Assembly: GCA_012932865.1 (NCBI GenBank)
Contig: SAXG01000106.1
Location: 1 to 64,000 of the forward strand
DNA from: Amylostereum areolatum
Lineage: Eukaryota > Basidiomycota > Agaricomycetes > Russulales > Stereaceae
Direction: 5' to 3'
DNA length: 64,000 nucleotides
Both the position numbers and the translations under genes were made by a program. Below the pieces are notes generated by a model. The model was not told where the DNA came from and made no database searches. It saw nothing but the letters and a program-made list of their open reading frames with translations. Shown here piece after piece: positions 42,901 to 52,822 of this stretch. How positions within the stretch are numbered: position 1 is the stretch's first letter; each line of letters opens with the position of its first letter.

Positions 42901-43928
42901 TGTCGAATACAGGTGCAAAGTCGCGGTATGGAGGGGGAACCAAGTCTTCAAAGGTTTGCGGGCGTGCATTTTCCCTTGAGTGCTCTGCAAGCTCTTGCGC
43001 CTTGGTGAAGCCCGCTCGGATTGGTACTGCCTCCGGGTTGGGGCCGTCAACCTCAGGAAGAATCCCAGCACGACGCAGGCCATTGATCTCCCAGTCTCGG
43101 AAGACCCTGGGTCGTTCGTCGTCGTCTTCAGTGAAAAGGCGGGCAGGTAAAGGTGAGAGATGGAATGTGCGGATGCAAACTCCTTTGACCCTGCGCGCGG
43201 GGATGACATACGTAGGGATAGGGGCCCAGGAGACATACACTGGTTCTGGGAACGGGTCGTCCGGGGCTAGAGGTACCTTAGGGGCCGCATCAGCTCGAAC
43301 GTTTTGCTGTGATCGGGTCGACGATGGTGTTCGCGGCTTTGTTGCAAGGTTTGTCACGGTCGGTTCGGAGAGGGTGCAAGAGGGAGGGCAGCGGAGCATG
43401 TCAACACAATCTTGCTGCCAGTCTATGGTGGGGTTATGCTCATCGAGCCAGTCTGTTCCAAGGATCATATCGTGATCACCGATGTCGGTGATGAAGAACT
43501 CAGCTTCTTCCTCATGGTATGCCTTCGAGTCTTGCGAGTATATCCGGATCCGTTGGGGTCGTCGTATCACGCACCCAGCCCATGATGTTCTCGGTGCCGT
43601 CCACGTTACGCACAGGGAACGGGTTTTCTAGTTTTCTTGTAGTCAGCTTCTTGCGTTCAGCGAAGCTTCGGTTGATGATGATTCCTTCTGCACCGCTGTC
43701 AAGCAGTGCCTCTGCGTCGATTTGTCGGCCTGTCGCTCGTCCAATCATTTTGACCTTGAGCGTTATCGAGGGTGTCTGCCTGTTCTTCGTGACAGTAGAG
43801 AGGTGCACACACGATGGATACGATTGCTCACATGAGGTCATAGATGATAATACAGAAAAGCGATTGTAAGATGCCGATGATACAAGTCCTTTGCCTCCGC
43901 CAGACGACGCGACTGGGGGGCGTTTCAA
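39833..43928 (-). pseudogene. pol: A2 Pol, near-intact, one frameshift in protease
   Basis: Two overlapping frames together cover all of Pol: 43928-43512 (protease N-part with DSGAEG) and 43570-39833 (1,245 codons: rest of protease, RT with YMDD, RNase H, HHCC/DDE integrase, chromodomain). The break is one extra G in the run at 43555-43558 (four where A1 has three), which could be a sequencing slip. The rest is almost identical to A1. It starts in the -1 frame at the gag stop and ends inside the 3' LTR, as in A1. Confidence 0.88.
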
Positions 43929-45541
43929 AAATCCTGTGACTCCAGGATATCCTTCAACAGTGCCACTGCCTGTTTCTTACCTTCCACGTCCAGATCCTTC
44001 AGCTGGCGGGTGATTGCTGCGATGGTTTTGGACGGGTCGGGGGTCGCTTTTGCGGTGGACAGAGCCGTGTTCGTCGGCAGGGGAGGGGCCTTGGACCCAG
44101 TCTCTACTGCGCCCACCCGTCGCGCGCTCGAGTCGCGGTTGGGGCAGTCGCGAGAGACGTGACCGGCCTGTCGACACATGAAGCACTTGCCCTCGCGCAT
44201 CATCTTTGCACGTTCGTCGTCCGTCAGTTTTGCAGGGCGGGTCGAGGTGTTGGTGAAGGCGCCGACTCGGCGCGACGAGGAGTCGTTGGTCGAACCATTC
44301 GAGGTGAGCGCGACAGCCCCCTTGGACTGACTGCTCTTCCTCTCCGGGTTCTCTTCGAGCCACTGGTGGTTGATGCGGCGGGCGCGCTCCTTCCACTCCA
44401 CGAGCTTGGTGGGGAACGGGTACGACCGGGCCACCTGCTTGCCGAGGTCACGCTGAAGTCCCTTCTTGAAAAAGTGGATTAGCGCCTCGTCGTCGTACGC
44501 TGACATGGTTGCCAGCATCTCAAACTCGGTGATAAAGTCAGTGACATCCCGGGTGGTCATTGCGAGCTCGTTGATCCTACGCTGAGCCTCTATCTTCAGA
44601 TCGACGGGCACAAAGTCTTTGCCAAACCTCTCGAAGAGCTCTTTGTAGGAGCTATAGTGGAGCGTTGGGGGCGTGGGGTCGAGGGTGTCAGCGTCTTCCT
44701 TCTCGTCTTCGTCGGCGAAGAGTTCCATGCGGCGATGCGTGGCCCAGGCTTTCACCGTGTCGTCCTCCATCAGGCTGAGGAGGAGCATCATCTTGGCGTC
44801 ATCTGTGGCATAAACATCCTTGTTAACGCGCAGGAACATGCGGAGCTCGAGGGAGAACCGGAGGGTGTCGCGTCTATAGCCTTTGAATGGCTTTGGCTTG
44901 GGGCCGATCTCCCGCTTGGAGACGGCAGGTTTGGATTCGGCGTCGGACATCTTGTCGAAGGGGAGGGGGACGGTGAGGGATTGGGCGAGTTCTTGATCAA
45001 GGCAGCGTAGGGTTTCTTGTCGGTGTTCTTCTGCTTCTTCAGCTTCGTCCTCAACTTGTTTTGCAACAAGGAAGTCGGCGGGGGTGAGGAATTGCTGGTT
45101 ATGATGCCACGACCAGTGATCTTGGACGGGACTGAACGAAGTGGGCTGCCACTCAACTACTGATCGTCCTGGGGTTCCGTTCTTGTTCCGTCTATAGGCG
45201 TACCACTTCCCAGTTGTGTCGTTGTAGTTGATCCCTTCTGGGACTTCGATTACAGTGCGTCGATGGGGTGGGGGTGAGTTGGTCGGAGGGGGGTTCAGGA
45301 AGCGCTGTAGAACGTCCGCAGCGGTGGCAAAATCCGATTCTTCGACGTAGGGTTGTTTGTCGCGGTCATCGAAGTACCAGTCTCGACGTTGCCGGTTTGG
45401 TTCGTCGTGCAGCCAATGTACGGATTCCTTAGTCTGCTGCGAGGTGAGGATATAGTATTCTTCGGGACAGTAGTCTCGAAAAATGCCTGGGGGGAGGTTC
45501 GGAGTGGGGGGACGAGGGGCTGTGGAGGACGTGATGATGGT
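43925..45541 (-). CDS. gag: A2 gag ORF2: capsid and nucleocapsid
   Basis: Open for 538 codons from directly after the TAG of ORF1; I followed the first 198 codons one by one and found no stop. The first ATG of the frame is codon 198 (44950), so the conserved region before it needs readthrough or a non-AUG start. Content is as in A1: WYFDDRDKQPYVEES, proline linker, KPKPFKGYRRDTL, TDFITEFEML, zinc knuckle CFMCRQAGHVSRDC near 44145-44190, final DF-stop at 43925-43927 with the GATTTTT slip site. It forms the particle and packages RNA. Confidence 0.9.
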   Translation of the reverse strand, partial: TIITSSTAPRPPTPNLPPGIFRDYCPEEYYILTSQQTKESVHWLHDEPNRQRRDWYFDDRDKQPYVEESDFATAADVLQRFLNPPPTNSPPPHRRTVIEVPEGINYNDTTGKWYAYRRNKNGTPGRSVVEWQPTSFSPVQDHWSWHHNQQFLTPADFLVAKQVEDEAEEAEEHRQETLRCLDQELAQSLTVPLPFDKMSDAESKPAVSKREIGPKPKPFKGYRRDTLRFSLELRMFLRVNKDVYATDDAKMMLLLSLMEDDTVKAWATHRRMELFADEDEKEDADTLDPTPPTLHYSSYKELFERFGKDFVPVDLKIEAQRRINELAMTTRDVTDFITEFEMLATMSAYDDEALIHFFKKGLQRDLGKQVARSYPFPTKLVEWKERARRINHQWLEENPERKSSQSKGAVALTSNGSTNDSSSRRVGAFTNTSTRPAKLTDDERAKMMREGKCFMCRQAGHVSRDCPNRDSSARRVGAVETGSKAPPLPTNTALSTAKATPDPSKTIAAITRQLKDLDVEGKKQAVALLKDILESQDF

Positions 45542-46075
45542 CTAGAAGAAGTCCGCCGCGATGGGGCGACGGCCGAGGAGTTTCTTGGTGAGGTAGCCGG
45601 CTTTTACTGCCTGGCGGATCTTATGTTCGTGGTGGCGGCGACGAAGGGTCTTACCCTTGATGGTGGGACGGAGGACTGGTGGTGGGGTGGATTCGGGGGT
45701 CCGGCGGTTAAACTGGGAGACGGAGGTGAAACTGGTTTGGAGGATCGGGTTGGGGGCGTCCTGGATGAGGTATGTGTGGTAGGTGGGGGCGTGGAGGGTG
45801 AATTCAAGGCGTTCGAGATCTACGTTGATGCACGTAGTGATCCGGACGTATAGGGCGAGGACGACAGTACCGTGATCCTTGTGCCACCTCCACTCGAAGA
45901 TGCGGAAGTTGAGGCCGTGCGCGGTCCAGGGATCTTTCTTGCAGAGGTTCTGTACGGGGACAAGGCAGTTGACGGTGACGGCGTCGGACCAAGGGTAGGG
46001 GAGTGGTGCGTCGTCGCGGGGGGTGATCGGCTTTCCGTTGAACGGGAGGAAGACCGGTGCGTTCGGGGGGTCCGT
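45542..46075 (-). CDS. A2 gag ORF1: N-terminal Gag domain, no ATG, ends in TAG
   Basis: 177 sense codons without a stop, checked codon by codon, from the ACG aligned with A3's ATG to TAG 45544-45542. No ATG occurs in any frame inside it. The only ATG of the leader (near 46094) is in another frame. Motifs: PYPWSDAVTVN, DPWTAHGLNF, WRWHKDHG, YHTYLIQDAPN, basic HEHKIRQAVKAGY, end PIAADFF. Related in outline to the ATG-started ORF1 of family B. It is probably the N-terminal part of the Gag precursor; the biochemical function is unknown. ACG sits in cccaccACGG, a strong initiation context. Confidence 0.72.
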   Translation of the reverse strand, partial: TDPPNAPVFLPFNGKPITPRDDAPLPYPWSDAVTVNCLVPVQNLCKKDPWTAHGLNFRIFEWRWHKDHGTVVLALYVRITTCINVDLERLEFTLHAPTYHTYLIQDAPNPILQTSFTSVSQFNRRTPESTPPPVLRPTIKGKTLRRRHHEHKIRQAVKAGYLTKKLLGRRPIAADFF

Positions 46076-46159
46076 GGTGGGAGTTTTTTAACATCGTAGA
46101 GATGGCAGAGGTAGATGGAGAGAGGGGTGCGAGGTAGGCGTAGGGGTAGACTGTCCAGG

Positions 46160-46579
46160 TATCAGAAACGCAGTTTATGAGACCGATGAACCGCCTAAGT
46201 CGCGACGATGGGAGGAGCGAGAAGAAAATAGATTCGAGAGTGCCGGGGTCTAGGGTAGTGCAACGTGCGCTACAGTACCGTATGACGAGATGGACAGTCT
46301 AGGGAAAAGGGAAGAGAAACACTGTCCTTATATACAAGTGGGTACAATGGTGCGATGCGATGCAATAGTGATGCGAGCGGGGGGAACAATAAGAAAGGAG
46401 TCATGAGGCGGAGGACGAAGGTCCGGAGCAGTGATGTCATAGATAAGGATGCGGAACCCCGCTCGGAAGTCCGGGCAATGACGTCGTTGAAGCATGTGAT
46501 GCAAGGGAAAGTCATGTGCCGTGACGCGTCGTGTGTACGAGGTCTGCAAACGAAGAGAGAAATGGAGCGATCCGTGACA
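46160..46579 (-). repeat. A2 5' LTR
   Basis: 420 bp. The left end reads TATCAG instead of TGTCAG (one transition). It holds the TATA box and the transcript-start 11-mer complementary to the adjacent primer site. Confidence 0.92.
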
Positions 46580-47273
46580 CTGCCCCCGTTGCCTCTGTCG
46601 CCACTGCCCCTGCCGCCGCTACCCAGCCGTCGCACAATCGCGCGCCAGGCACGCCCTTCCAAGCCCCTACATACATAGTGATCACCCGTGTAGTACCTAC
46701 GATATATTACCTACTTGAATCTATTTCTATGTTGAACTATATATTATGTGAGCCTGAGTAAAAGCAAAAGGAAAAAAAGAGGGTAGCTTGAGGATTACCA
46801 TAAATGGTAAGTAAGATCGTTTGTACCTGAGCTCGGTGAGCGTGGACGAGTAGTCACGATACCCGTATCCGCACAGATTTCAACATTCGTGGATACGAGT
46901 ATCCGCATGCCTAAAACCCGTGCGGATGCGGGTAGTGGTCTGGGATGTCACGGGTACCTGTCCCACGGATACGGGTATATCCGCGGATATACTCGTGAAG
47001 AGCTCTGCGATAAGATCACCAGTAAGGTACATCCTGTATATACATACCTGTAACGGCGGACAAAATTCGAGACAGTGAGAGAATCTGTAGATGGATGCTC
47101 GGCGCCCGGCAGTTGCGTGGCAGGTCGCGAGACGGGGTCAGCCTGAGGTTAAGAAAAAGACTCGACACGTCAACAGCGTCTACGCGCTTCAAGTTGGTTC
47201 ATATCCATCAATATGAACATATTTATTTCCTCCTCCCTTCATCTTTGCCGCCGTCGCCCCTTCGTTTTTATCC

Positions 47274-50038
47274 ATGGCCCGCCAAGGAAAAGTCCTTTGC
47301 ACCTGTCTGGCTCACTGCAGCGGCGGAAAAGAGGTGTCGTGGAGTACATACAACCGACATGCGTCCGCATGCTATGGAACGCAAACTCTCCCAGGAACAT
47401 CAGCACCAGGACACCTAGTACCGCAACACAACCCCATTCAGTCATCCAACAGAAGTCGAAAGCGGTCGAACCGCGTGGCTGAAGACAGTGGCGATACAAG
47501 CCAAGGACCGTCAAAGCAGCCCCGAGTAGAAATGACACCATCAATATCGGTATGTCCCATTCATTCAATGCGTCTTTTGTAGTACTCACATTGTATTTTT
47601 CAGAGCACGCCCCCCCCCTCCAGACTCGAGCACAGGTCAACCATCGTCATTCAACACAACAGGCGACATTGCAGAGCCTAACGGTGGGCAACCGGAAGAG
47701 GACCAGACGGACGGTACCATTCTGCACGATCCAGCCTCGCCACAACCTCAAAATCTTCTTGATTTCGATACGATTAACAAGCGGGTGCAAGATTTATCGC
47801 TCCAGTCCATACCAGAACCTCTCCCATCTGAGAGTGCACCGGACCCCGGCAGTTTGGACGTGTTGGCGGCTGTAGAAGACACGGCAGACGACACTGCAGC
47901 TCCCCCCACAGACGGTCCTCCCCCGTCGAATACAAACGAGGACAGCACCCTCCTCTCGGCCGATGTACATCGACCAACCGCGGAATCCTCACCATCAACG
48001 ATTCGCGATATCGCGTGGGCCAATGCATTCATTGACGCATTGAAAGCTGCATCTTTGGACGCGTCCATCACGGACCCCGAGCTCGTCGACCTCCTTCGTC
48101 ACCCAACAGAAGGCATACCAGATGTAATGGAGAAGATGCTTCGGCACTCCATCGAGGTTTTCCTCGCCGTTGGGAACGTGTCACAAGAGACCTACCACCG
48201 TGTTCGAGCTTCCACCCAACGGTGTTTTGAGGACTCGGAAATGCTTTCCTACGACCAGGTGAAGCGGCGGATCGCCAACTTGAGCAGTGTCGTGCCCATT
48301 ATACACGACATGTGTGTCAACTCGTGCCTGGCCTTCACTGGGCCTTTCGAAAAAGAGGAGCGGTGCCCTCTCTTCCTCCAGCCGCGCTTCGACCAGGACA
48401 AGCTAGCTGCCAGCGGGGGCATGCTCAAGGTTCCCCATCAAGAATTCCACACCATCCCACTCAGCCCCCAATTACAGGCGCGTTGGCGGTCGCCTGAGAT
48501 GGCGAAGATGATGCAGTATGGTGCCCTTAAGATGGCCGAAATTCTCAAGGAAGTCAACAGCGAAGGCTGCATTCAAATCAACGTCTATGATGACATCTTC
48601 CATGGACACGACCTGCTCGACGCTGTCATCAAGGGGATCATCCAGCCAAACGACACGGTGATGATGATGTCGATCGACGGTGCTCAACTGTACAAGAACA
48701 AAGCATCGGACACATGGATCTACATCTGGATTCTTTTCAGCCTCCCACCCGATTCGCGCTACCAGAAAGCGCACATCCTGCCCGGCGGCTTCATCTCGGG
48801 CCCAAACAAACTGAAGAACTTAGATTCTTTTATCTTCCCCGGCCTCTTCCATCTTGCAGCACTCCAACGTGAAGGCCTCTGCGTCTGGGATGCTGCAAGC
48901 AATGCGGTTATCACCGACCGTCCGTTTCTGGTGTTTGCCACTGCTGATACTCCGGCCATGGCACTTCTTGATGGCATGGTGGGCCATACAGGTCGTCTTG
49001 GGTGTTGGTTCTACTGCCCGATGCCTGGTCGACACAAGGACGGCCGACCACAATACTATCCCGCCTGCCTAAAGCCGGACAATTATGCAGTTGCAGGCTC
49101 CGATCACGACGACATCTCCCTGCGCACACTAGCCTCCATTTCATCGGCGGAAAGTGCGGCTCGGTATGTAAGGTAGACCGCACTCAAAACCTGGGTGTTC
49201 ACGTGCCGGCACGTGCTTGTGACATCCGGTGACATGTCTCCTTCCCAGAGCTGGACAAGCCACGAGAACGCTTCGCAAACACACGGAGATCAGCTAGGCT
49301 GAAAGGGAGTGTATGTAGACACCCTGAAATGAGAGTATCACGAACGTTTGAGTGGTCCCCGAGCACTCGCCGCCTTGTTCAGTGAAGCGAGCACGGGTAC
49401 CCTCACACTTCCAGGGTTTTGAACCCTTCAGTGCATTTCTGTTGCTTTCCTGCACCATGGAATCGAGTTGGTGGTAGCATACATTTACACTGTACATTGA
49501 ATCCACCGAACTGTGAGCCGTGGCCTGTGGAAATGCTCTCGACGGTAGTTCAAAGTTCGAACAAATATCATGGGCTTCAAGATGCGCGGGCGTGACAAGC
49601 GCCCGTCCACGTGCCGGCACGTGAACACCCAGGTTTTGAGTGCGGTCTACCTTATCTTTCTGAAACTTTACTAGAAGATTGACCTCGCTGACATTCCATA
49701 TAGGTACGAGGCGAACTTGAAGAGTGTAGCCGGGTCACACACCGCGACTGAATACAAGGAACACCGTCTCGCCACTGGAATCATAAAGCCGAGCATCTTC
49801 AGCGGCTTGCCGCACTTTATGGGAATTCTGGCCGCATTCCCTGCCGACCTGACGCACCTAGTCTCCCTCAATCTCCCTGACCTCCTCATCAGTCTTGGGC
49901 GGGGAACAATCGAATGCGAAGCCACTGACAGCAAAGATGATTGGGCATGGCGTGTTCTCATCGGGGAAACATGGAAAGAACTTGGGCAGATAATTGCGGC
50001 CATTGCCCCCTACCTCCCTGGCTCTTTTGACAGACCAC
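47274..50038 (+). pseudogene. Plavaka/CMC-type transposase gene, truncated by B2
   Basis: Exon 1 47274-47549 starts MARQGKVLCTC and has a C-x-C-x3-C...H-x3-C finger (CTCLAHC, STYNRHASAC). Intron 47550-47603 (54 bp). Exon 2 from 47604 to 49163; second intron 49164-49703 containing a MITE; exon 3 from 49704 to 50038. Catalytic-region blocks: YDDIFHGHDLLDAV, MMMSIDGAQLYKNKASD, LPGGFISGPNKLKNLDSF, LFHLAALQREGL, TGIIKPSIFSGLPHF, LVSLNLPDLLISLGRGTIE and APYLPGSFDRP. This order matches the Tnp2-like transposases of Agaricomycete Plavaka elements. Exon 1 and exon 2 are out of frame by one base at a nine-C run (47610-47618). The 3' end is lost at the B2 insertion. Confidence 0.8.
49171..49652. mobile_element. 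482-bp MITE inside a transposase intron
   Basis: Perfect 45-bp terminal inverted repeats starting AGGTAGACCGCACTC and flanked by TA on both sides (49169-49170, 49653-49654), as for Tc1/mariner-type insertion. Each TIR ends with the palindrome CACGTGCCGGCACGTG. No coding capacity. Removing it and one TA leaves a 56-bp intron with GTATGT at 49164 and CATATAG at 49703, which joins the transposase exons in frame. Confidence 0.9.
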
Positions 50039-50496
50039 TGTCATGAACGGTCTATAATTTCCTTTTTACTTTACATCGGTTACACGCTTTAGGACTTATC
50101 GGCTTATCACTGGTCCGGCTCCACTTCGGCCCGGACCCGGTTCATCTATATCCCGCCTGGACCCACGTGACTCATCTCGGCCCGGGTCTGACTCCTCTCT
50201 CTTGACTCATGCTGTACAATACTGACTCATGCTGTGCTCTTTTACATACGACTGCTTACTTATACTAGGTCTGCTTACTGGTTGCCGTGTATCGGTTGCT
50301 TACCTAAGTCTCTCTCCTCTCGTGTATATAAGGCTCGCTCTCGCTGTACATATTCCTTATCTCGAGCTAGTCAATTCTACCAACTTTGCTTGCTTTCCCT
50401 TGTCTGTCGCCGTGTCTGATCGGCTCCCCTCTGTCGTCCTCATCTTCTAGTCAGCTGTGTCGTAACTTGGTGCTGTCGCACTAGTCGTTGCTGACA
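50039..50496 (+). repeat. B2 5' LTR
   Basis: 458 bp, TGTCATGAACGG to GTTGCTGACA, with tgtatataagg at 50324-50334. Confidence 0.9.
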
Positions 50497-50498
50497 TA

Positions 50499-50508
50499 AG
50501 CTCGAGAT
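50499..50508 (+). promoter_or_regulatory. B2 self-complementary primer-binding site
   Basis: AGCTCGAGAT, starting at the third base after the LTR, is the exact reverse complement of ATCTCGAGCT at 50359-50368, about 34 bases below the TATA box. Confidence 0.7.
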
Positions 50509-50877
50509 CTCCTTATCCTTGCACCACCCTACGACCGTCCCTACGTACTGTAGCGTAGTAGTAGTAGTAGTACCCGTCTGGTACTGACTTCATTCTTCCC
50601 CCGTGCCGCCCTAGACCGTTGCCCCCAGAGTATGTGACTCGAGTTTAAAGCTCAGAGGTGACAGTAGAAGGTGCACCTTTGGTGTAGGAAACGAGTAAAA
50701 GCGGCGAAAGGAAAGCGGTTTAGGAAGTCTTTGGGCTCGTGTCCCCTAGACGAAGAGACAGCCAACAGGTCGAGAAGACTGAGGCAGACCGTCTTGCGAT
50801 CTCATAACAGAACCACCTTCCCTCGACAAAATCTTCCCTTGCCGCACAGAGTAACCATTTTGGCTGGGGGCTCGTGC

Positions 50878-52822
50878 ATGGAAGATTGGCGCTCGCAAGT
50901 ACAAGAATTCATCCCCATCAGCGACGATACTATCATCTCCCTCATCAACGAGTCTAAAGACCCTTGGGCCTGGCACAATTGGAAGGTCGCCCTCAGCGTA
51001 AAAGAACTTGAAGACTCCGTCATAGACGTCCACTTCTATCGCCTCAAAATAAGCAAACAAGGAACCAGAAACCTCTACGTCTACTCCTGCCCATACGTCA
51101 CCTACCGCTACAAACTCGAGCAACCCCCAAAGTCCTTCTACACTGCCCAACGAGAAAATACCAGTAGACACTCAACACACCCACCGCCTCCTTACACCAG
51201 GCAACACCCCCAGCCCCACACCAGAGCCAGAGGTCATCGACCTCACCCACTTATAAACAATTCCCTCGTTCGGACTCAACGGCTCTGACTCCAGTTCTGA
51301 CTCCGACACCGACATCGAGGACGAAAACTGCTACATATATCCCCTCCCCCTAGGCTTCACTGAACAAGGAAACGACTTCTTTGTCCAACTCGGAGACACC
51401 ACTGTCGAAGTCGCCTTTGTAGCAACCCAAACAAGTGGCATCAGTTGGTACTTCACCAACAAAAGCCAAGACGACCTCACTGAAGCCGACTTCAACCTCA
51501 TCGCCGCCTCTGCCCTACCACCTGTCACCAACGAAGACTTCTCCGACCTCGACGAACCAATCATGGCTGCCCAGTGGATCCGCACTGACCCCCAACCCCC
51601 TCTCCCTGCCGAACTTGCCAACTGCACCGAAATTGGTGGAACATGGAACATCGTCATCAGGCCAAACTGGCTCTCCCATCCAACACATGAATAACGGCAC
51701 TGACAATGCATGGCTCATGGAAGTAAATGGCCGATGGGTCGCCATCCCTGCCATGCTTGTTGCCACCCTCAACCTGCCACCCCCCACCGTCAACGTCACG
51801 GCCCCCCCCATCACCGTCAACCCCCCTTGCGGTCACTGTTAGTGCCCCAGCTGCCACCGCCGCCAGACCCCCTCAAAAGAAGGTCCACACGAAAACTCCT
51901 GAAGGCTTCTCTGGGAAACGAGAGGACTTCAATGACTGGATGCGGTCATGCGAGGAATACATGCGAGCCGCTGAGGATGACCTTGTGACGGACAAGGACA
52001 AAGTCCTCTTCATCCTCACCTACATGACGGGGGAGGCAGCACGCACCTGGAAGGCCGAGTATGAGGATGCACACTTGGCCAATGGAGCCATGGTCGCCTG
52101 GGTGGACTTCCACAAAGCACTCAAAGGGGCCTTCACCGACGTCAATGAGCAGCACCGTGCCGCAGTCGAACTGGACGGGTTTAAACAGACGAAGGGTACC
52201 ACTGCCCATGAATACTTCGCCAAGTTTGAGCAACTCGCAAGGAAGGCAGGATACTCCACGGCGCAGGACCCTATCCATCTCATGCAGCTGCTCAAGCACA
52301 ACATCTACTATCGGACCATCGACTCCATCTACGACAGCTGGTCACGTCCCTCAGAAATATGAGGACCTCAAAGAGCGCATCATCCTGATTGACGGTCTGC
52401 AACAGGAGTGGGAGGACCTGAAAACCCAGCGCAGCGGACCCACACAGAACCAAAAACCCAAAGGACAAGGATCGTCCAATGGGAAACAAGGTGGGCAGGT
52501 TCCATGGTGCCGCAATGGAACCGGCACGGTGCACGGCGGCAAAGGTCAGCCGATGGACATCAACCGTGTCAACATCAAGGGGCGATGCTTTCGCTGCAGA
52601 TAAAATGGCCACCAAGTGCGGGACTGCAGAGTGGATGTGAAGAACATCCGAGACATGTGCGGGAGGGACCGGTACACGGAACCACCAAAGCAGGAGGCTC
52701 GAGCACAGATGTTCGAAACACCCACCACTTGGGCTAGGAGCCTATTGGCCGAAGATCAGAAAAGTGTGATGGACGTGCTTCAAGCTCAACCGAAGGGGGA
52801 GGAGAAGAAGGAGGGTTTTTGA
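50878..52822 (+). pseudogene. B2 gag (ORF1 and ORF2)
   Basis: Starts at ATG 50878 (MEDWRSQVQEF). ORF1 carries an extra base near 51140, so its stop differs, but the family stop TAA (51254-51256) is present in the ORF2 frame, as in B1. ORF2 has TIPSFGLNGS, DLTEADFNLIA, one more frameshift near 51660, then a long open part from about 51727 (FSGKREDFNDWM, MTGEAARTWKAEY, FEQLARKAGY). The knuckle CFRCR has a TAA after it (52602-52604) where B1 reads Q. It ends in a GF-stop at 52820-52822. Confidence 0.8.

Larger units (their letters stand above)
39481..46579 (-). mobile_element. A2, full-length family A Ty3/Gypsy element
   Basis: 7,099 bp with two 420-bp LTRs and a perfect 5-bp target duplication ctgcc (39476-39480 and 46580-46584). 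The gag ORF1 and ORF2 are both fully open. Pol has a single one-base insertion in the protease region. The LTRs differ at about eight positions, all transitions and mostly at CpG, so it is young but older than A1. Confidence 0.95.
38645..47007. mobile_element. Non-autonomous hAT-like DNA transposon, split by A2
   Basis: Terminal inverted repeats of about 18 bp (left CAGAGCTCTTCATGAG, right its complement with one change), flanked by an 8-bp target duplication cgataaga (38637-38644 and 47008-47015). The 8-bp duplication and CAG-type ends are hallmarks of hAT. Without A2 it is about 1.26 kb. Subterminal regions (38650-38800 and 46840-46995) carry many copies of tacccg / gggtat / gcggatac motifs in both orientations, typical of transposase-binding clusters. 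No transposase is encoded; the middle is proline/alanine low complexity. Confidence 0.8.

Noticed and set aside
47016..47273. Terminal repeat of the Plavaka element left of its first exon
   Set aside because: I looked for an inverted repeat to pair with the right side, but the right end was lost at the B2 insertion, so no end can be defined.
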